DNA from: JBAXGW01 sp037139195 | GTDB lineage: Bacteria; Bacteroidota; Bacteroidia; Bacteroidales; JAHJDW01 | Direction: 5' to 3' | Length of the DNA: 16,970 nucleotides | Assembly: GCA_037139195.1 (NCBI GenBank) | Contig: JBAXGW010000080.1 | Location: 1 to 16,970, forward strand | Shown here: piece after piece, positions 8,892-16,921 of the stretch | How the letters are laid out: the number at the start of each line of letters is the position of its first letter | How positions within the stretch are numbered: position 1 is the first letter of the stretch | Translations under genes and position numbers: made by a program | Notes under the pieces: model-generated | What the model saw: the letters and a program-made list of their open reading frames with translations, nothing else | What the model was told of the DNA's origin: nothing | Database searches by the model: none

Positions 8892-9473
8892 ATGAAAAAA
8901 ATGCCACCTTTTTTTGCAATAGCTTTTTTTGCTATTGTAGGATTATTATTCTCGAAAGTAAATGCCCAATCAACACCTGGAACAATGACATTTAATGTAA
9001 CAACTACTTCAACAGGGAACTACAGCCCAAAACATGTTGTTGCTATTTGGATTGAAGATGCAAATGGTATTTTTGTTAAAACAAAATTAAGACAAGCTGT
9101 TGCTCGCAAACAATGGCTAGCTACTTGGATTACAAAATCTGCTGAAAATGTTGTTGATGCTACAACTGGCGCAACATTAGCAAATCATACTGCTCCAATA
9201 ACAGTTTCTTGGAATGGAACAAATGTAGCAGGAACTCTTGTGCCTGATGGTACATATAAAGTTGGTATACAAATGGCTTGGTCAAATGCAAATGGACCAG
9301 TTAGTTATTTTACATTTACTAAAGGTACTACTCCATTTTCATCTACCCCCACAGCAACTTCAAATTATACCGCAATGACTTTAACTTGGAATCCAGCTGT
9401 AGCTGTTGTTGCATCTGCAGCTCCAACCACTATTTGCAAGGGTTCTACTACGCAATTAACTGCTACTCCTTAA
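8892..9473 (+). CDS. DUF2271 domain secreted protein, truncated by internal TAA
   Basis: The 193-residue product starts with a signal peptide (cleavage near VNA|Q, 25/26). A DUF2271-like domain (about 28-170) follows, recognised by the segment HVVAIWIEDANGIFVKTK, a tryptophan-rich stretch and a late PDGTYKVGIQMAW strand of FlgD-like appearance. DUF2271 proteins are periplasmic and of unknown function. The last residues (PTTICKG ... LTATP) open an Ig-like module that is cut after about 20 residues by TAA at 9471-9473. In the neighbouring protease the same position is Ser (TCT) within an otherwise near-identical stretch, and the frame here continues open to 11234. The short form would lack the T9SS signal and should stay periplasmic if made. 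The full frame would be about 780 codons. Confidence 0.8.
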   Translation: MKKMPPFFAIAFFAIVGLLFSKVNAQSTPGTMTFNVTTTSTGNYSPKHVVAIWIEDANGIFVKTKLRQAVARKQWLATWITKSAENVVDATTGATLANHTAPITVSWNGTNVAGTLVPDGTYKVGIQMAWSNANGPVSYFTFTKGTTPFSSTPTATSNYTAMTLTWNPAVAVVASAAPTTICKGSTTQLTATP

Positions 9474-11234
9474 GGAGGCACAACCTACACTTATGCTTGG
9501 TCAAATGCATCAACATTGAGCGCTTCAAATATTTCTAATCCAGTTGCTACACCAACAGCTACAACAACATATACAGTAACTGTTTCAGGGAGCTCTCAAA
9601 CAGCTACATCATCTGTTGTTATTACAGTAAACCCTTTGCCATTAGCAAATGCAGGAACAGATAAAACTATTTGCTCGGGTGCATCAACTACTTTAACTGC
9701 TACTGGAGGTGGAACTTATGCATGGAACGTGGGTGGCTCATCAGCTACTACAACTTCATTAAGTCCCACAGCAACTACAACATATACCGTTACAGTTACA
9801 AGTTCAGGTTGTTCTGCTAGTGATGCTGCAATTGTAAATGTTATTAATATTCCAACAGTCAATGCTGGGCTCGATGCAACCATTTGTCAAGGATTAACAA
9901 GAGACTTGATTGCAAGTGGAACCAATGTTACTACCTATTCATGGAGCACACAACAATCAGGCGCAAATATTACAGTTACTCCTACAACAACAACATCGTA
10001 TGCAGTAACAGCTACTAATACATGTGGCACTGCAAGTGATAATGTGGTTGTTATAGTAAATCCATTGCCAACAGTTAATGCAGGAACTGATGCTGCAATT
10101 TGCATTGGTCAAGCTGCAAATTTAACTGCAAGTGGAACAAATGTAACAACTTACAATTGGGCTGGACAGCCTGCTGGTGCATCGTATATAGCTACACCTT
10201 CTGCAACTACTACTTATTCTGTAACTGGAACAAATAGCTGTGGTACAGCAAGCGACAATGTTGTTGTATCAATTATTCCAACGCCAACCGTAAATGCAGG
10301 AAACGATGCAACTGTTTGTACTGGACAATCTGTGAATCTATTAGCAAGCGGCTCAGATGTTGCTACTTATAACTGGGCAGGACAGCCTGCTGGTGCTTCA
10401 TATACTGTTACGCCTTCTTCAACAACCACCTACACTGTATCTGGCACGAATTCATGTGGATCTGCAAGCGATAACGTTGTAATAACTGTTAGCACAGTTG
10501 CAACCGTAAATGCAGGAAATGATGTTACAATATGTAGTAATGAATCAGCAATACTAACTGCTGCTGGTGGTGCAAACACAACCTATTTATGGAGCAACCA
10601 ACAATCAGGTGCTTCAATAACTGTTAACCCTACTTCAACTACAACTTATACCGTTGCAGCGTCAAGTACATGTGGAACTGCCAGCGATAATGTAGTTGTA
10701 ACAGTTAATACTGTTCCAACTTCCACATTTACAGTTAATCCAACAACAGTTGCTCAAGGAGTTCCTACAACGATAACTTATGCTGGAAATGCTACTTCTG
10801 GAGCTTCTTATAATTGGAATTTTAATGGAGGAAATATAATTTCTGGTAGTGGTCAAGGTCCTTACAGTGTATCATGGACAAATGTAAATGCTTACAATGT
10901 AACTTTATCTGTAACTGAAAACAATTGCACCTCGTCTGTTACCACTAAGTCAGTGGATGTAACTGTAAATATTGGATCGTCAGACAATAAAAACTCATTG
11001 TTTAGCTTGTATCCAAACCCTGCTAAAAGCGAATTAACAGTTGAATTGAATGGTACATATTCAAATAATTCTACAATTGTGGTTTACAATATGATAGGAG
11101 AAGCTGTGATGAAAGCAAATGTTAATAGTTCTAAGCATGTATTAGATTTAAATAATTTAAGTAATGGAACTTATTATATTTCAGTAAATAATGGCGAAAA
11201 AACGGTGAAAGACAAATTCATTATAATAAAGTAA
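9474..11234 (+). pseudogene. Distal part of the DUF2271 protein: Ig-like modules, PKD and T9SS sorting domain
   Basis: It is in frame with the DUF2271 segment, with no further stop until TAA at 11234. It completes the broken Ig module (to 9638), then has five 71-72-residue modules (9639-10715), a PKD-like domain (PTSTFTVNPTT, from 10716) and a type A T9SS domain (LYPNPAKSE ... GTYYISV, from about 10992). It is paralogous to the protease tail throughout, and from the PKD start to the stop both genes have exactly 519 bases. The first possible in-frame start is a TTG at 9516, with no signal peptide, so independent translation could not give an exported product. Because no other damage is visible, the interruption looks recent, polymorphic or artefactual. 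Readthrough cannot be excluded. Confidence 0.78.
9639..10715 (+). repeat. Five tandem 71-72-residue Ig-like modules
   Basis: The units are 9639-9851 (213 bases), 9852-10067, 10068-10283, 10284-10499 and 10500-10715 (216 each). They use the same template as the protease tail: NAGxD near the start, one early and one late cysteine, a central YxW and threonine-rich strands. Unit 1 is the GGGTYAW/SGC subtype; units 2-5 are the TTYxW/(N/S/T)CG subtype. The last two units match units 4-5 of the protease, including the STVATVNAG junction. Confidence 0.85.
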
Positions 11235-11414
11235 GCTAATAAAATAATTTAGGGGCAGTATTTAAAGCCCTTTATGTTACTTGAAGGTGTTCTAAAAGTT
11301 GGAAGTTCGAGGTTGCGAAGTTTTTGATATTTAGGAGTTTACTGATGTAAATGACTAAATTCAAAAACGAGTAAAACGATGAAATTCCGTCTTTTTGGGC
11401 ATCTTCTTTGTTTT
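11235..11414. other. Convergent intergenic region with weak hairpin and low-complexity DNA
   Basis: This lies between the T9SS gene end and the TauE/SafE gene end. A weak stem (AGGGGC at 11251-11256 with GCCCTT at 11267-11272, one G-U) followed by a short T tract could end the forward transcript. The stretch around 11281-11327 is built of AAGTT/GGAAGTTCGAGGTTGCGAAG-like units, a degenerate low-complexity pattern. I see no gene. Confidence 0.4.
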
Positions 11415-12173
11415 TTAAAACAAATCGAACAGCATTACTATAGCCGAAACACTTATCATAAAAACTACTACCCAGCGAATAAAATTTACGCCTAATTTTA
11501 ACCCATATCGCATTGCTATTTGAGTGCCAGCAATATTTCCACCTGCAAGTATTAATCCGTAATACCAATTCACTTGACCATAGTAAATAAATATTCCAAT
11601 TGCAAAAATGTTATATACAGCGGTTATTAGAATTTTTATAGCATTTGCTTTTATTGAGTCTAAGCCCATTCCCATAACCAGAAGCGATAATAAAAAGATT
11701 CCTACTCCCGCTTGAATGAAGCCACCATAAATACCCATTCCAAAAAGTGCAATGATTTGAAATGCGGTTAATTTCGTTTTTGTTTCTAATAATTCTTTTT
11801 GTAGCCATTTTTCAGGTTTAACAAGAACAACAAAAAGCATTATTACCATAACAATACCAATGGCTTTTTGCATCATTTCTTTGTCAATGCTAACTGCAAT
11901 ATTTGCACCTATAATTGAACCTGCAGAAGCTATTGCGGCCATTTTTATTCCAAGCTTTAAATCAAGTTTGCCTTTTTGATAAAACTTGTAGGTTCCAGTA
12001 ACACTTTGTAGAAAAATAGCAACTCTGTTTGTTGCATTTGCTACATGTGGCTCAAGTCCTAAAAACATCAGCATAGGTAAGCTAATAACAGAGCCACTTC
12101 CGGCTAAAGTATTTACAAAACCACAAAATATGCCTGTAGCTACAACTAAAATAATTTCTAAAATTGGATTCAA
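11415..12173 (-). CDS. TauE/SafE family (DUF81) membrane permease
   Basis: The protein has 252 residues and about eight hydrophobic segments. The N-terminal hairpin with GFVNTLAGSGSVISLPML, followed by NATNRVA, is typical of TauE/SafE-family permeases (PF01925), and the second half repeats the pattern around GGFIQAGVGIFLLSLLVMG. Family members are proposed exporters of sulfite, sulfoacetate or other anions, but most are uncharacterised. The start is a TTG at 12171-12173: an in-frame TAA, which is the stop of the upstream permease, lies only six bases earlier and no ATG is available. Translation is probably coupled to that gene. Its place downstream of sufS and sufE makes a sulfur-related substrate plausible, but that is inference. 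Confidence 0.87.
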   Translation of the reverse strand: MNPILEIILVVATGIFCGFVNTLAGSGSVISLPMLMFLGLEPHVANATNRVAIFLQSVTGTYKFYQKGKLDLKLGIKMAAIASAGSIIGANIAVSIDKEMMQKAIGIVMVIMLFVVLVKPEKWLQKELLETKTKLTAFQIIALFGMGIYGGFIQAGVGIFLLSLLVMGMGLDSIKANAIKILITAVYNIFAIGIFIYYGQVNWYYGLILAGGNIAGTQIAMRYGLKLGVNFIRWVVVFMISVSAIVMLFDLF

Positions 12174-12179
12174 ATTGTA

Positions 12180-13277
12180 TTAAATATCTTTAGTAATTGA
12201 CTGAATTATTTTAAAACGAAAGAAAAATTCTTTTGCTATTATTCTTATAAAACTATAAAGAGGAACTGCTACAATCATTCCTGTAATTCCAGCAAAAGTG
12301 GCTGCCGAAAGAATAACTATAAAAATTTCGAGTGGATGCGATTTAACACTGTTTGAAAATATAAATGGCTGGAAAAGAAATCCATCAAGTAACTGAACTG
12401 TAATATACACAGAACAAACCTTAATTAACATAGGAATCATTTGAGAATGAAAATCCATATTTAAATTTGAAGTGATGCTTATTAATATTCCAAAAGATGC
12501 GCCAATTAATGGACCAACATAAGGTATAACATTTATTATACCAGCAAAAAAACCAATGGCAAATGCATTTTTAATTCCAAAAATACTTAATCCAATAGTC
12601 ATTATAGTAGTTATAAGAATTATTTCAATAGCTATCCCAATAAAATATCTACTTAACAATGTTCGTGAATTACGCATTATCTCTTTTGCCTGATTCATAT
12701 ACTTATCTGGAGTTATTGAAAAAACAGCTCTAGTAAACAAATCCCTATCCTTAATAAAGAAAAAAGTAATAAACATAATTGAACACAGTGCCATTGTAAT
12801 ACTTCCCATGGCTGAAATGAGGTTTGAAATTATACTGGATAAATTAACAGTAGATACAATTCCTTTTAGTTTTTCTTGAATGAAAACTTGAGCGCTTTGT
12901 TCTGGATTATCTGTTAATTGATATTGATTAATAAATGATTCAACTGTTGAAAGTGGTTCTTTTAAGGTATTTGTAAGAATATCTATATTAATATTTGAAA
13001 TAATTCTTGATTGTTCAGCTAAAACAGGTGCGAAAATACTAATAAAACCAAACCCCAATGAAATTATAAGCATCATAGCTAATGATAGACTTAAGTTGTA
13101 TGAAAACTTGATTTTCCATATCTTTAAATTATGAATAAAGGCAACAATTGGGTTTATTATTAAAGACAAAACAACTGCAATTAAAATGTACGAGATAATT
13201 AATCGTAAAGTCCAAAGTAGATAGATGCCCAAAATTATTCCAACAATAGAAAAAAAGGATTTTAATGTTTGATTCAT
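12180..13277 (-). CDS. AI-2E family transporter-like permease (PerM/YdiK type)
   Basis: This polytopic inner-membrane protein of about 365 residues belongs to PF01594. Hydrophobic segments at the N-terminus (SIVGIILGIYLLWTLRLIIS and following) precede a roughly 80-residue hydrophilic stretch, then a C-terminal group of membrane segments with the characteristic NVIPYVGPLIGA motif. Some members export autoinducer-2 and others act in Na+/H+ exchange, so the substrate here is unknown. I chose the ATG at 13275-13277 (MNQTLKSFF), directly before the first membrane segment; an upstream ATG at 13308-13310 would add 11 residues. It ends six bases before the TauE/SafE start and follows sufE by 49 bases, so it is probably in the same transcript. 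Confidence 0.88.
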   Translation of the reverse strand: MNQTLKSFFSIVGIILGIYLLWTLRLIISYILIAVVLSLIINPIVAFIHNLKIWKIKFSYNLSLSLAMMLIISLGFGFISIFAPVLAEQSRIISNINIDILTNTLKEPLSTVESFINQYQLTDNPEQSAQVFIQEKLKGIVSTVNLSSIISNLISAMGSITMALCSIMFITFFFIKDRDLFTRAVFSITPDKYMNQAKEIMRNSRTLLSRYFIGIAIEIILITTIMTIGLSIFGIKNAFAIGFFAGIINVIPYVGPLIGASFGILISITSNLNMDFHSQMIPMLIKVCSVYITVQLLDGFLFQPFIFSNSVKSHPLEIFIVILSAATFAGITGMIVAVPLYSFIRIIAKEFFFRFKIIQSITKDI

Positions 13278-13326
13278 ATTATAGTTTATAAATGTTTTAG
13301 TGAACAGCAAACTATTTAGAAGGTTT

Positions 13327-13752
13327 CTAGTTATTCATTTTTGATTTAAATGCCAAAGCATACAATTTCATTTGTTTTATCATAGATAATAAACCATTAG
13401 CGCGAGTTGGAGAAAGGTGCTCTTGCAATCCAATTTCATCTAAATAGCTCATGTCAGTTTCAAGAATGTCATCTGGAGTTTGATTTGTCAATGTTCTGAT
13501 GAGTAAGCCTACAATGCCTTTAGTAATAATTGCATCGCTATCAGCTGTAAAAACAATCTTTCCATCTACTAGGTCTGCATGCAGCCACACTTGAGATTGG
13601 CATCCATTTATAATATATTGCTCAGTTTTATATTGTTCATTTATTGCTGGCAAATCTTTGCCAAGTTCAATAAGATAATTATACTTTTCCATCCAATCGC
13701 TATACATTTCAAATTCTGCGATAATGTCTTGTTGAATTTCTTTTATTGTCAT
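13327..13752 (-). CDS. sufE: SufE, sulfur acceptor for SufS
   Basis: This 141-residue cytosolic protein accepts persulfide sulfur from SufS and stimulates it in SUF Fe-S cluster assembly. The acceptor cysteine is Cys51 in NGCQSQVWL, at the same position as in E. coli SufE. The family features ADSDAIITKGIVGLL, and the C-terminal LSPTRANGL ahead of the final helix, are also present. Length is normal. The start is the ATG at 13750-13752. It lies 90 bases downstream of sufS, in the usual partner order, and is followed by two membrane-protein genes. It ends with TAG. Confidence 0.95.
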   Translation of the reverse strand: MTIKEIQQDIIAEFEMYSDWMEKYNYLIELGKDLPAINEQYKTEQYIINGCQSQVWLHADLVDGKIVFTADSDAIITKGIVGLLIRTLTNQTPDDILETDMSYLDEIGLQEHLSPTRANGLLSMIKQMKLYALAFKSKMNN

Positions 13753-13842
13753 ACTTTTTTATGTTAAACTACTTAGTTAAAAGTGAGTTAGTTATTATTT
13801 GTGTTACCTTGTGGCTTTTTATTCTGACTTACTTAATTCTAT

Positions 13843-15060
13843 TTATGAGAACATCGCAATTACTTTCTTTATTCCATCTACCAGATCATCAATTTCTTCC
13901 TTTGTATTATAGAATGCAAAAGAAGCACGAACAGTTCCCGGAATTTTAAACCTATCCATTAAAGGTTGCGTACAATGGTGGCCCGTGCGAACAGCAATAC
14001 CAAGTTTGTCTAAGATTGTTCCCATATCATACGGATGAATATTATTTGCGATGAAAGAAACGATAGCCGATTTATTTTTAGCCGTTCCATAAATTTTCAT
14101 CCCTTCAATTTCCATAAATTTCGCAGTAGCATATTGAAGCAATTCATGTTCATAAGCTTCAATTTTGTCCAATCCTATTTCGGTCAGATAATCAATCGCT
14201 TTATGAAGAGCAATTGCATCGGCAATATTTTGTGTTCCTGCTTCAAATTTCAAAGGAATACCACTATAAGTTGTTTTTTCAAAGGAAACTTTATCAATCA
14301 TATCTCCTCCGCCTTGATAGGGCGGCATTGCATCAAGCCATTTTCGTTTGCCATATAAAACACCAATTCCAGTAGGTCCATACATTTTATGTCCCGACAA
14401 ACAATAGAAGTCACAATCCAACTTTTGTATATCAACACCAATATGAGCTGTTGCTTGTGCACCATCTATCATAACAGGAATATTTAGGCTATGCGAATGC
14501 TTAATAATTTCCTCTATTGGATTAATAGTTCCTAACGCATTAGAAACATGTCCAATTGCTACCAATTTAACCTTTTCGTTGAGCATTGATTTGAAAACCT
14601 CAAATTCAATTTCCCCCTCGTCATTTATTGGAATAATTTTCAGGTTTGCACCATGTTTTTCACAAGCCATTTGCCATGGAACTATATTTGAATGATGCTC
14701 TAACGTTGAAATTATAATTTCATCACCCGTTTTTAGAAATCGTTCACAATAAGAAAAGGCGACCAGATTTATGGCTTCAGTAGTTCCACGAGTAAAAATT
14801 ACTTCTGCTTCTTCCGGCGCATTAATAAACGTTGCAACTGCTTTTCTTGCTTGTTCGTAAGCTTCAGTTGCTTTCTGACTTAAAGTATGAACTCCGCGAT
14901 GAATATTGCTATTGTATGTACTATAGTACTCTACCAATGATTCAATAACCACTTTAGGTTTTTGAGTAGTAGCGGCATTATCAAAATATATTAATGGTTT
15001 CCCATGAATTTTAGTTTGAAGAATAGGAAAGTCTGAGCGAATTTTGGTTATATCTAGCAT
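13843..15060 (-). CDS. sufS: SufS-type cysteine desulfurase
   Basis: This PLP-dependent class V enzyme of 405 residues converts cysteine to alanine and passes the sulfur as a persulfide to SufE. Landmarks are YFDNAATTQKP (25-35), the RGTTEAIN region, EHHSN (121-125), MIDGAQ (197-202), the PLP Schiff-base Lys225 in SGHKMYGPTG, and the catalytic Cys363 in RTGHHCTQP. Length and positions match group II desulfurases (E. coli SufS: 406 residues, Lys226, Cys364). The start is the ATG at 15058-15060. It is the first gene of the sufS-sufE-permease-permease run. No sufBCD genes are present in this window; they must lie elsewhere if the genome has the pathway. Confidence 0.96.
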   Translation of the reverse strand: MLDITKIRSDFPILQTKIHGKPLIYFDNAATTQKPKVVIESLVEYYSTYNSNIHRGVHTLSQKATEAYEQARKAVATFINAPEEAEVIFTRGTTEAINLVAFSYCERFLKTGDEIIISTLEHHSNIVPWQMACEKHGANLKIIPINDEGEIEFEVFKSMLNEKVKLVAIGHVSNALGTINPIEEIIKHSHSLNIPVMIDGAQATAHIGVDIQKLDCDFYCLSGHKMYGPTGIGVLYGKRKWLDAMPPYQGGGDMIDKVSFEKTTYSGIPLKFEAGTQNIADAIALHKAIDYLTEIGLDKIEAYEHELLQYATAKFMEIEGMKIYGTAKNKSAIVSFIANNIHPYDMGTILDKLGIAVRTGHHCTQPLMDRFKIPGTVRASFAFYNTKEEIDDLVDGIKKVIAMFS

Positions 15061-15093
15061 ATTGATTTTATAAAATTCTAATGTTCATAAAGT

Positions 15094-15135
15094 TAAAAAA
15101 ACCTGCTAAGTATTATGCTTTTGAAGGTGTTTTTA
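15094..15135 (-). terminator. Possible weak terminator after hemW
   Basis: Read on the reverse strand, TAAAAACACCT (15135-15125) can pair with AGGTTTTTTTA (15104-15094), with one mismatch and a loop of about 20 bases, and ends in a T run. The stem is AT-rich with few G-C pairs. It would separate hemW from sufS, but readthrough is likely. Confidence 0.35.
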
Positions 15136-15161
15136 GTTAATATATCATAATATCAGAAAAT

Positions 15162-16289
15162 TTAATTTGTAATAAATAGTTCTGAAATTATATAATCACT
15201 TATTTTAATTCCTTTTTTCGAAAGTACAAATTTATTCCGAATTTTGATGATTTCTGCTTGTTGAATGAATTTTTTACTGTTTTCTTCAAAAATAGTTAGA
15301 TGTTTTTTGCCAAAAACCGATGAAATATATTCAGAATCTATGCCTTTCATCGTTCGTAGTCCTGTCATAATATATTCGTTATAAATATCATTTTGCGTTA
15401 ACTCTTCAATTTCAAAGGTTTGTTTGTTTTCTTTTAGAGAGTTAATATATTTGATATTATTTGCAATATTCCATTGTCTTGATTTTCCATTAAAAGAATG
15501 AGCAGAAGGACCTAAACCTAGATATTGTTTCTGTTCCCAATAGTTACTATTATGAATTGCCTGATAGTTAGGCAAGCAGAAGTTTGAAATTTCGTATTGA
15601 ATATAACCCAAATTTTCTAGTTCAGATATCACAATATCCATTTGCTCTAAAGTAAAATTTTCAATTGGAGCCTGAATTTTGTTTGAATTAATAAATTTAT
15701 GCAAGCTAGTTGAAGGTTCAACCGTTAAAGCATAGCAAGAAATATGTGGAATACCTTTGCTTTTGAGATGATACAAAGAAGAAATTAATTTTTCATTTTC
15801 AAGAGTTGGGATTCCATAAATTAAATCAGCTGAAATATTTTCAGTCCAATGCTTCTGAATTAAATCCAAAGCCAAATTGTTTTGTTCAACTGAATGTTTG
15901 CGTTTCAAATAGTTTAAAGAATCTGCGTCAAAAGCTTGTGTGCCAATGCTAACTCTATTGAAAGGCAGATTTGATAAAGATTTAATTTTTTCTTCCGTTA
16001 AATCTTCAGGATTGGCTTCTATGGTAATTTCAATACAATCAGAAGTATTATAGTTTTCGTTTAGTTTTTTAAAAATTCTTTCAAAATCTTCAAAATCAAG
16101 CAGAGAAGGAGTTCCACCGCCGAAATATATGGTTTCTATTGGTTCTGAAAGATAATTTTTTGAGAGCTCAATTTCTTTTAAAAGTGCAATAACAAAATCA
16201 TCCTTCAATCGGAGCGATCCGCCTGAATGGAAGTTGCAATAAATGCATTTTTGCTTGCAGAATGGTATGTGGATGTAGATGCCAGACAT
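15162..16289 (-). CDS. hemW: HemW, radical SAM haem chaperone (coproporphyrinogen oxidase-like)
   Basis: This 375-residue cytosolic protein is of the HemW/oxygen-independent coproporphyrinogen III oxidase-like family, which delivers haem rather than catalysing coproporphyrinogen decarboxylation. The radical SAM cluster motif is Cys11, Cys15, Cys18 (CKQKCIYC). YFGGGTPS (about 60-67) is the SAM-binding glycine motif, followed by EITIEANPEDL and VSIGTQAFD. The HemW haem-binding-type motif HNSNYW, followed by YLGLGPSAHS, lies in the C-terminal half. It has the three-cysteine motif without the extra N-terminal HemN features, which favours HemW over HemN. The start ATG is at 16287-16289. It is divergent from the Prc-like gene and 101 bases upstream of sufS on the same strand. 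Confidence 0.93.
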   Translation of the reverse strand: MSGIYIHIPFCKQKCIYCNFHSGGSLRLKDDFVIALLKEIELSKNYLSEPIETIYFGGGTPSLLDFEDFERIFKKLNENYNTSDCIEITIEANPEDLTEEKIKSLSNLPFNRVSIGTQAFDADSLNYLKRKHSVEQNNLALDLIQKHWTENISADLIYGIPTLENEKLISSLYHLKSKGIPHISCYALTVEPSTSLHKFINSNKIQAPIENFTLEQMDIVISELENLGYIQYEISNFCLPNYQAIHNSNYWEQKQYLGLGPSAHSFNGKSRQWNIANNIKYINSLKENKQTFEIEELTQNDIYNEYIMTGLRTMKGIDSEYISSVFGKKHLTIFEENSKKFIQQAEIIKIRNKFVLSKKGIKISDYIISELFITN

Positions 16290-16308
16290 TTTATTTCTTA
16301 ATTATTAT

Positions 16309-16316
16309 CAAATTTA
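16309..16316 (-). promoter_or_regulatory. Candidate -7 box for hemW
   Basis: On the reverse strand this reads TAAATTTG, an exact TAnnTTTG match, 19 bases before the hemW ATG. The expected -33 position holds only a T-rich sequence (CTTTTAT), so the support is moderate. Confidence 0.4.
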
Positions 16317-16403
16317 GTAATTTAATATTAATAAAAGTATTCATATAAAATATTTTTAGGAGTATTTAATAATCTGATAATATAAAAAATAAAAAAGTTT
16401 TCT

Positions 16404-16411
16404 TAGTTTTG
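16404..16411 (+). promoter_or_regulatory. Candidate -7 box for the Prc-like gene
   Basis: TAGTTTTG matches TAnnTTTG exactly and ends 27 bases before the ATG at 16439. The following TAAACT is shared with the region upstream of 8892. No clear -33 TTTG is visible. Confidence 0.4.
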
Positions 16412-16438
16412 TAAACTAATAATGGTTAAAATATTAAA

Positions 16439-16921
16439 ATGTTTGACAAAATTAAAATTGCAGTGTTTTTCTTATTGCTTCTAATATTTAGCAAAATTGA
16501 ATCACAAGAAAATAGCTATACTTGTGATAAAGTTAATAGGTTCGTAGAAAAAATGAATCTGTATCATGTTCAGCCGCCTGCAATAGATGACAAATTTTCA
16601 GCGTTAGTTTATACATCGTTTCTTAAAACAGTCGATCCTTTGGGTTTGGTCTTTCTTTCTGAAGATCAGCTGGTATTTTTAAAATATAAATATCAAATTG
16701 ACAACCAGATTAATGGTAATAATTGTGATTTTTTTCAAATTGTACTAAGTACGTTCAAAAAGAGAATATCCCAATTAGATTCTGCATCTGCAACTATTAT
16801 GTCAAAAAAAATAGATTTTAATACAAATGAAAACCTAAATTATGAAAAGGATTCATTGGTTTTTTGCAATTCAACGAAAGAACAATATTCTAGATTAGAG
16901 AAATGGATTAAATATTATTAA
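16439..16921 (+). CDS. Truncated Prc/tail-specific protease, N-terminal domain only
   Basis: The 160-residue product begins with a signal peptide (hydrophobic AVFFLLLLIF, cleavage near residue 22). A segment typical of the N-terminal domain of carboxy-terminal processing peptidases follows: NLYHVQPPAIDDKFSALVY, then FLKTVDPLGLVFLSEDQ and YKYQIDNQI (about 41-95). Full-length Bacteroidota members are several hundred residues longer and carry a PDZ domain and a Ser/Lys protease domain, all absent here. TAA at 16919-16921 closes the frame 49 bases from the window end. Both the same frame after the TAA and one other forward frame stay open to the edge, so a nonsense codon or a frameshift in a longer gene cannot be told apart from a genuinely short gene. 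The family assignment rests on the N-terminal motif alone. Confidence 0.6.
   Translation: MFDKIKIAVFFLLLLIFSKIESQENSYTCDKVNRFVEKMNLYHVQPPAIDDKFSALVYTSFLKTVDPLGLVFLSEDQLVFLKYKYQIDNQINGNNCDFFQIVLSTFKKRISQLDSASATIMSKKIDFNTNENLNYEKDSLVFCNSTKEQYSRLEKWIKYY

Noticed and set aside
9472..9516. AAGGAGG at 9472-9478 as a Shine-Dalgarno for re-initiation after the internal stop
   Set aside because: The only near ATG is out of frame and soon hits a stop, the in-frame TTG at 9516 is far too distant, and Bacteroidota rarely rely on Shine-Dalgarno pairing. The bases encode Gly-Gly in the intact paralogue.
11272..11568. Reverse reading frame overlapping the end of the TauE/SafE gene
   Set aside because: Most of it is the permease gene read in another frame, and the rest is low-complexity intergenic DNA. 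There is no recognisable domain or start context.
14035..14358. Forward reading frame opposite sufS
   Set aside because: It lies fully inside sufS on the other strand, and its composition is a shadow of that gene.
11281..15131. Shared 11-base word TTGAAGGTGTT at 11281-11291 and 15121-15131
   Set aside because: The flanks do not match beyond the word and the copies lie in different contexts, so chance is the simplest explanation.
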